Position numbers and translations under genes: made by a program. This document shows positions 46,471-56,640 of a stretch of DNA of 64,000 nucleotides, piece by piece (position 1 is the first letter of the stretch; the number at the start of each line of letters is the position of its first letter). Under the pieces are notes generated by a model. That model was not told the origin of the DNA, searched no databases, and saw only the letters and a program-made list of their open reading frames with translations. This DNA comes from Ixodes scapularis (Eukaryota; Arthropoda; Arachnida; Ixodida; Ixodidae), in assembly GCF_016920785.2 (NCBI RefSeq), contig NW_024609837.1:46626745-46690744 (forward strand). The letters are read 5' to 3'.

Positions 46471-46600
46471 TCGACCGGCACACCTGATGAAACCAACGAG
46501 ACATTTCTTAAGGAACAAAAGCTAATATCCTTATCTGCCGGCGCGCCTGAAGAAACCTACGAGACATTTCTTCAGGAAGAAGAAGCAGTCAATAACCTGA
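46470..46600 (+). repeat. 63-bp (21-codon) in-frame duplication
   Basis: The copy starting CCGGCACACC (46475) repeats as CCGGCGCGCC at 46538. In the plus frame the units read TGTPDETNETFLKEQK and AGAPEETYETFLQEEE. The open frame (46363-46701) has no known domain. Codon-length period suggests it may once have been coding. Confidence 0.6.
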
Positions 46601-47124
46601 CCGTACGTACAACTTTCCAAAGTTTTCCCGTTGAAGACAGCATATTCCATTTGGAAGCGGCTCAAAAAATCCAATGGGGAGAGAAAAGAGGTAGAGATTG
46701 AAAGTAAAGTGTTGACAAAAATACGCCCAAGGTGAAGTATCGCCTATGATTTTTTTTTGCGTTTTTTTTCAACACTTTCTTTGTCAACTCGCCTGCATCG
46801 CCACCTTAAGTCAATTACGCTCGGCCAACGATCAAAAATAATCCCTCAGCTTAAAAAAGGGGGAAGAGCGCACACAGTGTGATCAAAAACAGTCTCCTTA
46901 AAAAAAAAAACAAGCGCAACTAGTGAGCAATGAAACAACAGCTAGTCCCAGGACATCCAAAAAGGAGCAAGAGGTGCCAAATGCGTGTCGAAATTCATGG
47001 CCGTTGTCTCGTTGGCACCAAGACGTCGACGGGTAATACGGAAAGGTAAATGGGAGATGGCAACGAATGAACTGATAGGATGGAATTAGCTATATTCACT
47101 CCGTTACAGGTGGATCGAGGGTGA
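46601..47124. other. No recognisable gene
   Basis: T tract near 46749-46768; otherwise featureless. Confidence 0.4.
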
Positions 47125-48720
47125 TTATTGCATGCTTAAAGGCATTATACCGGGACCTTCATTAATCCCGGCCCGGTTTGAATTATATTTGTAAATAAGA
47201 TAAAATTCTCTCCGCTCGTGATCACGGTTGCTTTCGAAATTATAGTGTAAAAATTTCACGTCGAGATTGTCCAATATTTGTTTGGGTAAAGCAGTGTCTT
47301 GAAAGGGGGAGTTTGGGATAGGATTTCACCTATGCTCTGTGATTGTTAAATCTCATTCGAAAAACAGTTCTGCTCTGGCGCACGTATACTACTTTCCGCT
47401 GCTTGACATTTGTCTGGATATGTGTCGCATTACATTTTTCGCACTTTATGTATCTGTAAAAACATGCATTTAAAATTGGATTTCCTACTCGCTATGTGAT
47501 TTTACATGTCCCGTGTTGACACACCTCTCAATTTGTTCTTCCGCCACGGCGACTGCCAGTGCTTTCAGTGTAAGTTATTTTAGACCTAAATATGGCATCC
47601 CTAGGATTGCGTGCGCGTCTATAGGCTACTCGAGGAACAGAAGGAATAATGATCGCAAGGCCTGCACTTTCCTGCAAAATGTTAAAATATTTTCTTAAGA
47701 TGGGTTCGACGATCGGAGACTTATTCTTAAAAGTTAGTACGAGGTTCGCCCGACGCACATCTGTCTGAGGGCTCCTCTCACTCAACAAGAGGCCACGATC
47801 CAGGGCTTGTGCCGTATTGATCGCACCGTCTATGAACAGTTCCGGATACTTTGGTTCTTTGAGAACTTGTCGAGATTGATCGGTGTTTATTTTAAAATCG
47901 TAGTTGTTTGAAGATATACGCTTAAACCTATGGGCCTAGCCGTAAGGTATCATATTTTTGAGGGGCCATGGGTGGCATCTGTCGTAGTAAAAATATTTGT
48001 GACGATCCGTCGGTCTTCGGTAGAGTTGAGTGGCCAATTCGGAGTCATTATTCAGCACTCCTCATAGAAAGTCAATCTCAGATTTTGAATACCTATGTGT
48101 AGAACAAATGAATGGGTGAGCCAAATTAAAAGTTACACTGAACTCGAGAAGCTCTTCCTCAGAAAGCGACCAGATAAGAAATATATCTTTAATACTCTTT
48201 TTACAGAAGAGTGGTTTGTGTGAACGGGATAGCAAGAAATTGGATCCTAAATTTCCCATAAAAAGAGTCACGTAGTCGGGTGCCACCTTATTTCCCAGTG
48301 CAGTTCTTTTAGTTTTACGAAATAAACTTATATTAGTTTCAAGGCTAAATCACTTAAGTGCGAGACGCAAGAGGGCAGCCGCGATATGATTATCTGGTAA
48401 ATACATCACGCCTGTAAGTGTCATACGCATTCAACGCACGCATATAACGACGACATGTCTATCGTAACAAGGAAAGCATCTTCTTGGCATTTTCATGTGA
48501 GAAAGTTCTCAAAGGAATGGGTTTGTTTCTTGGATGCACGATGGGAAGCTGGGTGGGATATTCCTAATCAAGTTATAAATGAGGCAGATATTAGTTAGAA
48601 GAGTGTTCCTGATTCAGAGATAATGGGATAGCCTGTGCTTCATTCTTTATGAATTTTGGTAGCATTTAAAATCGACCTGGCACTCCATTTTTAGCACTTC
48701 ATCCCATTCAGAGCCATTGA
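47125..48720 (-). pseudogene. Second Penelope-like element (RT and GIY-YIG region)
   Basis: Distinct lineage from the element at 28.7 kb. Minus-strand blocks in order: ILKATKIHKE and TGYPIISESGTL (about 48640); FLVTIDMSSLY (about 48470); KVAPDYVTLFMGNLGSNFL; the active-site region KDIFLIWSLSEEELLEF, where YIDD is degraded; HPFICSTHRYSKSEIDFL; ELATQLYRRPTDRH; LDRGLLLSERSPQTDV, VPRVAYRRARNPRDAIF; then an endonuclease tail FRMRFNNHR, LDVKFLHYNFES and ERREFYLIYKYNSN, stop at 47125. Several shifts. Inactive. Confidence 0.85.
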
Positions 48721-49325
48721 GAGATTTTCGGTAATTTTCTTGGTTATCTTATTGGGCAGGAGATCGAACTATAGGGGGCGCCCTGACCCGTTTGTTTTCC
48801 CCACGCTCGGTGTTTACTCAACACAAGGCCTGTGCACATGCCGACAGGCCTTATGGGCGTGGCCATGTCATCTTCTACAATAGAGCGCGGTGCAGAGTTT
48901 AATGTAAAAAATACTAACAATCGACGAAGCGACGTTAAGTGCCGGATCTATCCTCAGAGAATGCGAGCTTGACCCACTTCGGCTTTTTTGCTGAGCTGGG
49001 ATCGTGCATGCTGCATTGTTCATGCAGGCCGCAGTGGAAACAAGAGCCCCCCTCTCCCTCGCCGGAGAGCACGAACTCCAGCCGACCGCTGACGCCGCGT
49101 TCGGTTATGTCGGCCGAGCGCTGCGTCATTGTGTTTGTTGTCCCCATCCGTGTAGTTCTTAAGTTAACCGCTTGGGGCGTCACGGTCTGTCCTCCTCCCC
49201 AATAGCTGGCCCAGCTGTCCTCGCACAACGTTGGCATGTTGCCTAGTTGGATTATTTTGAGATGACAACTAATTTGCGCTTTGTTAAGTGGTCTATAGCC
49301 TTCCTATAAGTACTCGCTTGTGTTA
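48721..49325. other. No recognisable gene
   Basis: A minus-strand frame at 48935-49237 (100 codons, one CxxC-like region) has no recognised family. Confidence 0.4.
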
Positions 49326-49602
49326 AGAATGGCTATGGCGCTTCCCGCTCCCCTCCCCCTTGTCGGCAGCTTTGATCCCGATGTCGTCTTTTTCGCAAAT
49401 GGACCTGAGTGCCCCCTGTTCTGGAGCGGAAAGGTTGTACTGATGGGGCTTTCTAAAAGCCACTCTGATGTCTATGTGAACAGCAATAATAAAAACATCT
49501 TTGTTGAATTGAACAGATTAAGTCAAACTTTATTTTCAGCAATATTATGCCGAAAACACTGGGCAAAGCTACCCAAGAGCTAGCTTGACTTGGTCCGATG
49601 CC
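49326..49602. repeat. Dispersed repeat, copy 1
   Basis: Aligns with 51621-51922 in the same orientation: TTGTCGGCAG, CCTGTTCTGGAGCGG-like, AAGGTTGTACTGAT, TTTGTTGAATTGA.CAGATTAA, ACTTTATTTTCAGCAA.ATTATG and AAGAGCTAGCTTGACT. Confidence 0.85.
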
Positions 49603-50344
49603 CATGGAGGTTCACAGAATGCATGACTTCGTAAGCAATCCTATTTAAACATATCTAAAAACTTACTAAATAACTCGACACAATTATTACAAATTCTTAT
49701 CAAAACAATTGAAAACATTCCTGTAAAACTCCCGCAAAAACAGTTATATTTATTAAACAAAACAAAACACTGTGCACTTGTTTAAATTATAAATGAATAT
49801 TAATGCACTTTTTGCAATTCTTGTTAACCAGTGTAGGTAGCTTATGAGCACGAGACTGCAGTGCATAATTTGTACAAAAATTAGGAACGTTCCAGAATTC
49901 TTTGTGTCAAATATTGATGAGTGATTTACGTTTAGTCAGGTTTGCTAGATTCGCGAAAAACGAAATAAATTTTCAAGCTCAAAAGGCGTAGGCAAATAAC
50001 AAACGAGAGTCATTATTAACGCTGCAAATTTTATCACAGAGTAGCTCAAAAAGAGTGGTTCGGCATGTGAGTCGCATGGAACATTTCCAGTAAAACAAAG
50101 CTTTTTTATGAATAATCATTAGTTTATTGATATTAGTTTTTGTCGGCTTGCCCCCAGATTAAGTGGGAGTTGTAAATCGATGATCCAAACAGAGCATGAT
50201 ATATTTTAATAATTACTTTGGTAGGCAGAAGATAGCCGACAGTGACCCATAATCCCACCTACATTTGACAATTTGTGATTTACGAACTCTATAACATGAT
50301 CCGAATGCATTTATGCTGAAAAAAAAGAAACGACGCTTAGCGTT
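49603..50344. other. No recognisable gene
   Basis: AT-rich, no features. Confidence 0.5.
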
Positions 50345-50602
50345 TTATGATAACTTACTTTTTTAATCTCACTGCTGCCAATTTTAAGTGCAGTTTATTT
50401 TCTGGTCTTAACATAACCGCTTTCGTTTTAGCTGCATTCATTTAAAGGCCGTTTTGTTCTGACCATAAAGAAAACTTCTCTAAGAGAGCTTTACCTTTAA
50501 TTATCAGTTCATCAATATTCGTCGCTGTGAATAATATATTAGAATCACCTGCAGATATCATGAAACGTGATTGTTGATAAATGTTGACGATGTAGTTAAT
50601 AT

Positions 50603-51022
50603 TGTCACGGGTGGTGACCAAAAAAACAGGAAATAAAAAGGAAGAAATAAACGTTTAATGTGGCGAACTTGTGCCAAAAATAAAAGGGTACAAAAGATGA
50701 TAACAGAGCGTCGCGGGCGTCGAAGTCGGCGTAGCAGCAGAGTTGAACGCTGGGGCGAAACTGACTCCGCTCGCCTTGCGGAATCCCTTATGTTCTCTCG
50801 TGGGTTTCTGGATCGTTCGGCGTAGAAGGTTCGACCCGTAGAACATTCTAACCTCGAATCAGCAAGACGGTTCTCGAATTCACCGGAACATCAAATTACA
50901 CTGTCAACAAAAATATTTACCCGCGGCCAGGGATCGAACCCTGGCCTTCTGCGTGGGAGGCAAGCGCGATAACCGTTAGGCCACGCGCGCGCTGCCTAAT
51001 TGGGCCAGCTGCGCGCGCGGCA
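50603..51022 (-). mobile_element. Solo gypsy-type LTR with 4-bp target duplication
   Basis: Minus-strand LTR beginning TGCCGCGCGCGCAG (51022) and ending ACCACCCGTGACA (50603). ATAT duplications flank it at 50599-50602 and 51023-51026. Homologous to the LTR at 32370-32782. No internal region remains, so it arose by LTR-LTR recombination. Confidence 0.85.
50922..50990 (-). repeat. tRNA-like module inside solo LTR
   Basis: Minus strand: GCGCGCG, TGGCCTAACGGTTATCGCG (A box), loop CTCCCAC with T33 and CCC in anticodon position, then GGGTTCGATCCCTGG (B box with an extended GGCCAGGG/CCCTGGCC stem). The acceptor arm pairs poorly. Looks like a tRNA-Gly(CCC)-like relic. Confidence 0.7.
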
Positions 51023-51620
51023 ATATATACATTGAACAGAAATGGGCCAAGTGTACTGCCTTATAAAGCACCAGACTTGAATTGTTGCAACGAAGAAATA
51101 TAACCATTTATTTAGACATACTGCCTGTGATGTTTATAAGATGAATGAATAAGTCCTAAAGACGGGCCCGTACACCATAAGAGTAAAGTTTATCCGTGAA
51201 CGTTGTATGGTTAAAAGAATTGAAAGCTTTGCTGGAGTCTATAAAAAGTACCAGTGTCAACTGTCTTTGTTTTGTATTTTTAATATTAATTCTTTTAGAT
51301 AACAAAGCGCATTCTATGAAATTTCCCTTGCGGAAACCAAACTGAAAGTCAGTGAACATTGAATGTTTCATAAAAAGGCGTCTAAACGACACAAAATTGT
51401 GTTTCTATCCTTTTAGAAAATATGGGAAGTACAGATATTGGTCATAATTTGCAACAGGTTTATTAACTCCCTTATGCAAAACGGAAAATTTTGAGAATTC
51501 CATGGTATTTGTGAACTTAACCGTTGACAAAGCCAAGACTTATGTATAAATAAAAGCAGTAAATGAGAAGACAATTAAATTGTGCATTGTTAAGTCGTCG
51601 CCTTCATGTACGTACTAACC

Positions 51621-51922
51621 GGGGATAAGAATGACTATGGTGCCACCCCCCCCCCTTCCTGCCCCCCTTTGTCGGCAGGTTTTACCACGGTGTCGCCTCC
51701 TCGCACAGGGACTTGGGCGCCCTTTGTCCTGGAGCGGGAAGGTTGTACTGATTGGGCTGCTGTTTTTCTAAAAGCCGCTACAATGTCTTTCTTAACTGCA
51801 TTATTAAAAACGCCTTTGTTGAATTGAGCAGATTAAATTTAACTTTATTTTCAGCAACATTATGCCGAGGACACCGGAAGAAAAGCTGCCAAGAGCTAGC
51901 TTGACTAGATCCGGTGCCCTTG
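51621..51922. repeat. Dispersed repeat, copy 2
   Basis: Same orientation as copy 1 at 49326, with a C run inserted near 51647 and scattered differences. Confidence 0.85.
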
Positions 51923-52574
51923 CACGTTCGGTGATATCATCGAGTTCTGGGCAGAGATGGGCGAATATCGGTTAACATGGCCGCGACCGCTGCGGTGTCA
52001 GCTGACTTCGGCCAAGCCAACGTTACTAGAACTGATCAGTTCGGGAACTGCCATAGAGCCTGCTCTAAAAAGTGGCACCGATCCGTACTCGAGAACCGAG
52101 CTAATAGCGATCGCAACGCCGCCATTGCGCCCGCACCGGCCACTCGAGGAACTGCACGTGTCTTGTATTTTAGCTTTAATCGGCCATTTTGGCTCGGAAA
52201 CACATACGGTGGAAAGGGCGTCAAGGGCGTCAGGGTGCCAGCCCCAACCCCCAAGCGGACGCGCCACGAGTTACTGCCGAAGTTAGGATGCGCGTAGGCC
52301 GGGACGCGCAACCTGAAATCACCGCTGAGACATGGTTGTATAAAAACAATATTAATTGTGCCGCAATCCTTGTAAACCAAAGACATTAGAAAACACCACG
52401 CGCTCCCCGTTTTGTACTAATCTGCAAGAAAAGTTACTCCAAAAAGAGTCTTTTTTCACTAGTTTGTACGGAAAAAACGAGTTCCAGCCGCTGATTGCCG
52501 GGCGCGCCCTATAGACGCGGCCGTGGCAATAGCGGCGGCCTCCGCGATTGGCCGGCGCGATTGACCGATTCAAT
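51923..52574. other. No recognisable gene
   Basis: Overlapping frames of about 110 codons on both strands in GC-richer sequence (51957-52386), without domains. Confidence 0.4.
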
Positions 52575-52720
52575 ATCGCATTAGAAACGGTCATGAATCA
52601 CTAATACCGGCCAATATAATCGGTTCAGACCCGACAAATTCTTGGTATCGTTTTAGAAACGGCTAAGCATTCCTAATACCTGCCGGTATAGCCGGTTCAG
52701 ACCGAGAAATTACCGGAAAA
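52575..52720. repeat. Two-copy tandem repeat, 72-bp unit
   Basis: TTAGAAACGG starts at 52581 and 52653. Each copy continues with a TCCTAATACC- or CACTAATACCGG-type word and ATCGGTTCAGACC or AGCCGGTTCAGACC. Confidence 0.8.
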
Positions 52721-52739
52721 TGGCGCTGGATACTGTATA

Positions 52740-52905
52740 GCAGGGTGGCGTTGGCCGACCTAAGTGATGTCCTGCCGACATCGGTCACATCACAGTAATA
52801 CTGGCCCGGTCTTTACGATCCAGCGCCAATATCGGCAGTATCAGAATGATATTGTTCCGATTTCTCTGATCCGACGCCAATATTGGCGCAATCCTCTGGG
52901 CTGCC
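52740..52905. repeat. CCAATATCGGC-type repeat, 52-bp period
   Basis: CGATCCAGCGCCAATATCGG (52816) recurs as TGATCCGACGCCAATATTGG (52868). Related words lie upstream and at 22440-22600. Confidence 0.65.
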
Positions 52906-53021
52906 TGGGCAGAGATCAAGCTTTCTCGCCTCAAGAGAAGTCTTTAAAGTATCTGATTCAGGTGTAGTTAGGTGAAAACACAATCAATTGTGTTTTACAA
53001 TCTGCAAAGTCCAAATGCACA

Positions 53022-54838
53022 CTAGGCGTGCGGTGTGGTACGTTGTTTTGCAGCTGACCGCTTGGTAACAGTATCGTACACAATCCAACTCACAAAAAAT
53101 ACCACACTACTGAAGGCTATTCCAGTGCCCAGTATGAAAAAACATGGTCGTATATGCGTCAGCGTCATTGGTTCTTCCCCGATTTCACGTCTTGATATTT
53201 GTTGCCTTCTCACGAATCGGTTGAATTCTGGCATCAACTTGCAATTTTCAAAAACACCAGCCTCAAAGGCCTGAATCAAAAGCTTTTCAATGGCCTTCCT
53301 GTACGGAGATGTGCACCTAATCATGGGACCTGTGATAAAATTGGGAAGGAATTATTCCAGTTGAATGTAACCTTGCGGCATAAGCTGGCCTTTGAAAACT
53401 TCCGTCGAGTTCAGGGCTCCTTCGAGAAAAAAAAAAGTGTCCTTTCCTTCTGGCCTAATATTTATTTTACCTTACGGATCTAGGCATTCGGCTGCCGGTT
53501 TTACGCTGGAACCCCTTTCGATTTGATGTTTCTCAGTGGAGTCTTCAGGAGAAGTGAGGAAACAGACATTAAATCTCCAGGAAGCCGGACCGCGTTCAGT
53601 CGAGAACTCAATAACTTGTCCATCCAGAGGAACGTTCCACAGCAAGGATATAAGCGCTCCTTTGAATCCGGTTGCGAGTACCGTTACAGCAAGAGACCAT
53701 ATTCCTAGAATGATTCTAAGCTGCTGGTTATGGACGTTCTGCACGTTCAGGTGGTAGCCCTGTTGCAGCAGCGAAGCCGAAAAGAGAGCAATCAAACTGG
53801 GAACATTTCCCACGTTTCGTAACGAATTTGAGATGATCACGAAACTTGCCAGAACGCAAACAGTAAAGGATCCAAAAAGGGCAAGCCAGACGCCCGCAGT
53901 AAAGGGCAGGAGGAGTACCATTTCTCTCGGCAAAGGAACTCGGTCCTTTACGAAAAAGACAAAACCAACGCTCTCGTAGGAGCAGGGAGCGTACAAGTTG
54001 GGAAAAAACGATAACCTGTTTACAAACTTGGGCGTGTACAAGAGCATAGTTGGATTTCCCAAGGCTTTTAGAGACAGTAAAATATTTCGTTTCCCGCCGT
54101 AGTTAAAATGTGGACGGCTTCGAATGAAGCGTTCCTGTGAACTATTACCTTTTCCAAGGCCCCGATTTCGTGACTCTCACAAAAGTTCGGATAGCGGCAC
54201 AACACAGTTATCTTGGTGTTCCGAAGAGGTTTGTCCTTAAAGAGCTCAAGGGGATCCACCTTCCGCCTGCAGTTGAGGCAGTTGGCCTTGTTATTTTCGG
54301 TCAGCCAGATTTTACGATTTCGACGAGAAAATACGAATACACCACTCCCTTGGTTGAACCGAAGTTCGCCGAGGGGGATCACACTGGAGTTCCATCCAAC
54401 ATCGGTGGGAATCTTGAGACGGCAATTCCCAATTGTCCATGCAAACAAAGTAGACGTATATCACGTAATGAATAAAGATGAAGTCGTAACTTAGTCTCCA
54501 CTGCGTCGACTTGCAGAGCGGAATGAGCACGACGTAACGGTCATTTTCCACCTCTTGGCACTGCCAGGAGGCACAGAGTGTTTCGGTAGTGCTCAGGATT
54601 CTACTGGAAACTGGCGCTTTTTTGAGAAAGCGGGTCAGGAGAAGTGACTCGTCCATTCCGAATTCTGGAGGCAGAGCAATGTCAAGACGCCCAATCTTGG
54701 GGAACTGCACTACGTAGTCCATGAACGGAGGAAACTGAACAATCTCTTCCCAGAAAGGGCACTCATCATTGGCTTCTTTGTAGCCACATTGGCTACGATG
54801 TACAGGGTAAAAACTAGTTTCTGCACTTGCATCTTCTC
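53022..54838 (-). pseudogene. Ionotropic-receptor-like ligand-gated channel pseudogene
   Basis: Chemosensory variant ionotropic glutamate receptors are plasma-membrane channels. Minus strand, in order: an extracellular part from an acceptor at 54839 (WEEIVQFPPFMDYVVQFP...); a second frame with LTENNKANCLNCRRKV and LCRYPNFC; first membrane segment LLLPFTAGVWLALFGSFTVC; pore-like LFSASLLQQG; second segment LRIILGIWSLAVTVLAT followed by KGALISLLW (relic of the SYTANLAAFLT region); ligand-binding S2; last segment CFFILGTGIAFSSVVFF. Lesions: frame change near 54460, another near 54080, and an in-frame TAA near 53350. A possible small intron ends at 53429. Dead, unless several short introns or assembly errors explain these. 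Specific IR subfamily not assigned. Confidence 0.75.
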
Positions 54839-55320
54839 CTACGAAAGAAAAGCGTGCGTCGGAGAACTAGGTCTCACTGATACCGAGTCGCGTGTCTTCC
54901 AGTGATGATACGCCAGGGGGTCCTTTATAAAGCATCCCCAGTCACTTCAGCGCTCACCCATTTGGACAAATGCGGTTCACCGATTGGCTTTCAATGTACC
55001 GCAGTACGGTGACGTATTTGCGGTATCCAATCGCAGCTCAAATGAGTATGATGTAGAACAAAAAGATATTTTGTGTTTAAATTGTTAAGATAAACTGAAA
55101 GGCGCTCTGGTTTCGATAATGTTTTGTTCAATACAATACTTCTGACCCTGTTCCTCATCAGCGGTTTCTTTCTCGCATCGCCATGGTTGAAACATCACGC
55201 CCAAATATTGGAACAGGTAAATACTAGAGCCGTTCTTGCCCTGGCTGAAAGTGCCTCAAAGTTCGTTCGGGTAAGTCTGATTTCTTAGATGTGAGGATGG
55301 CGTGCCATGACGCGGACGTA
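54839..55320. other. Upstream of IR relic; possible orphan exon
   Basis: On the plus strand a stop-free stretch from about 55118 includes LLTLFLISGFFLASPWL (hydrophobic) and ends at donor-like GGTAAGT (55269). No acceptor or family recognised. Confidence 0.25.
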
Positions 55321-55520
55321 CACTCTAAGAAAAAGTGAGCACACCCCCTAGTCATCATGCGTTTTGACGGCTGTAACTACCCCACAGGCTTCCTTAACTA
55401 CCCACTGCGCTCGAACCATTGAGCGTTACCACCCTGTTGGCAAGTGACAAGCATGGGGTAGTGACGTCTTATAAACTCTTGAATTGAACATTCAAGTGCA
55501 TGCAGTCCTTCAATAGTAAA
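55321..55520. mobile_element. CACTCTAAG-type element terminus
   Basis: Begins CACTCTAAGAAAAAGTGAGC, followed by CTAACTACCC-like words. A possible partner in inverted orientation ends near 58528 (complement TACATTCTCAACAAAAGGG). Confidence 0.45.
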
Positions 55521-56443
55521 AGTCCCTTCAAAAATCTCAAAAAGTACTTAAAACTTGTTTTCTTTGTGCGTTGGTTACCATTTATTCAAATTTGGACCGA
55601 TCGAAACAGGCGTGTGGCTCGGTTCGCCTAAAACTGGCAGAAAACAAACACGCCAAAGAGTACAGGCAACCTTGGTGGGCACCTACTAAAACCCGAGGCA
55701 GACAAAAAGTATCGCGGTTGTCCTTTTTGGTTCCGTCGCGGGTTTTACCATGTACTGCTAGTAAACAGCTGGCAGCTGGCGTCGTGCTCGAGGAATTTAA
55801 CCAAATCTCTAGAAAAGCACAGGAAGCTACGCACAGGCGTGAGTTGGCTGGAATGTTCGCCGGACGAGATACTCTTGTCGTCTTTTATTGTGCGGTTCAG
55901 TAAAGAGCGTACTCTCATTAAAGGTGTGATCGGTGAGTTCTGCGTGCAGATCAGTTGCAAATGGCCTCCTCGCTTCCGCCGAACTTGCACGCCTGTCATG
56001 CCCATTTTTTTTTTTTTTGCTTTCAAGTGCAGTGAAGTATGAAGCATTGAACACCACGACTGAGGCCGGACAGGCCGAACGTACACAGATATCTGGGATC
56101 ATGCCCGCGTATTTCAGTATTTCTCTGTCTTGGGATATATGATTCGCCTTCACTGGCTCATTTGGCACATTTCATCGAGCATACTCGATAAAAAATGCTT
56201 CAAACAAGTGTGTGTCATTCAAGGTGGAGTACTTTGAAGGGGACTAGGATTTCAGGCCTTTCGGCACGGGTTCTTTTACCTATATAAAAGATTCCAAGTA
56301 AATTTCCAAAAAGTGAGGCGTTGGCAATCATACACGTGCTACTTTGGGATTAGATTTTTTTTTTTTTTTGGAAAAGGTATTGTTGCAGAATCCAGCAGGT
56401 GCAGCGCAGAGAACTATGTTCTCGGCGTTCTTTGATGCTTGAG
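55521..56443. other. No recognisable gene
   Basis: Frames of about 110 codons on both strands (55571-55903 +, 55745-56168 -) lack domains. T run at 56006-56020. Confidence 0.4.
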
Positions 56444-56640
56444 GCCGGTTCAGACACTTGCGTTTAAATGCGTTTGACAGCGTTGCGTCGAGAACCGAAA
56501 GCGACTCACCGGCACATCTGTGCTTTGTATGAAGCGTGGAATACAATTCAAGGAATCGTCTTGGCACGCAATATAAGCAGCAGGGATGTCCTGGGTTCTC
56601 GCTGCCGCAACGCAGTCAAACGCAACTGTCTGAACCAGGC
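56444..56640. mobile_element. MITE with GGTTCAGACA termini
   Basis: The left end GCCGGTTCAGACACTTGCG and the complement of the right end GCCTGGTTCAGACAGTTGCG, with inverted similarity continuing through GCGTTTGAC and GAGAACC. 197 bp, no coding region. No clean target duplication seen. Confidence 0.75.

Larger units (their letters stand above)
50345..51520 (-). pseudogene. LINE reverse transcriptase, interrupted by a solo LTR
   Basis: Minus strand, right part (51520-51027): QFGFRKGNFIECALLS, LVLFIDSSKAFNSFNH, KLYSYGVR and, out of frame, VHLAHFCSMYI. Left part (50602-50345): VNIYQQSRFMISAGDSNILF (relic of the YADD block), EKFSLWSEQNGL and MNAAKTKAVMLRP. The break falls inside the LFNIYIND-type motif, where the LTR entered. 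CR1/L2-like by motif order. Stops and the lost YADD make it inactive. Confidence 0.85.

Noticed and set aside
50922..50990. Functional tRNA-Gly(CCC) gene
   Set aside because: Anticodon loop and B box look good, but the acceptor stem does not pair, the T stem is over-extended, and the block lies inside an LTR.
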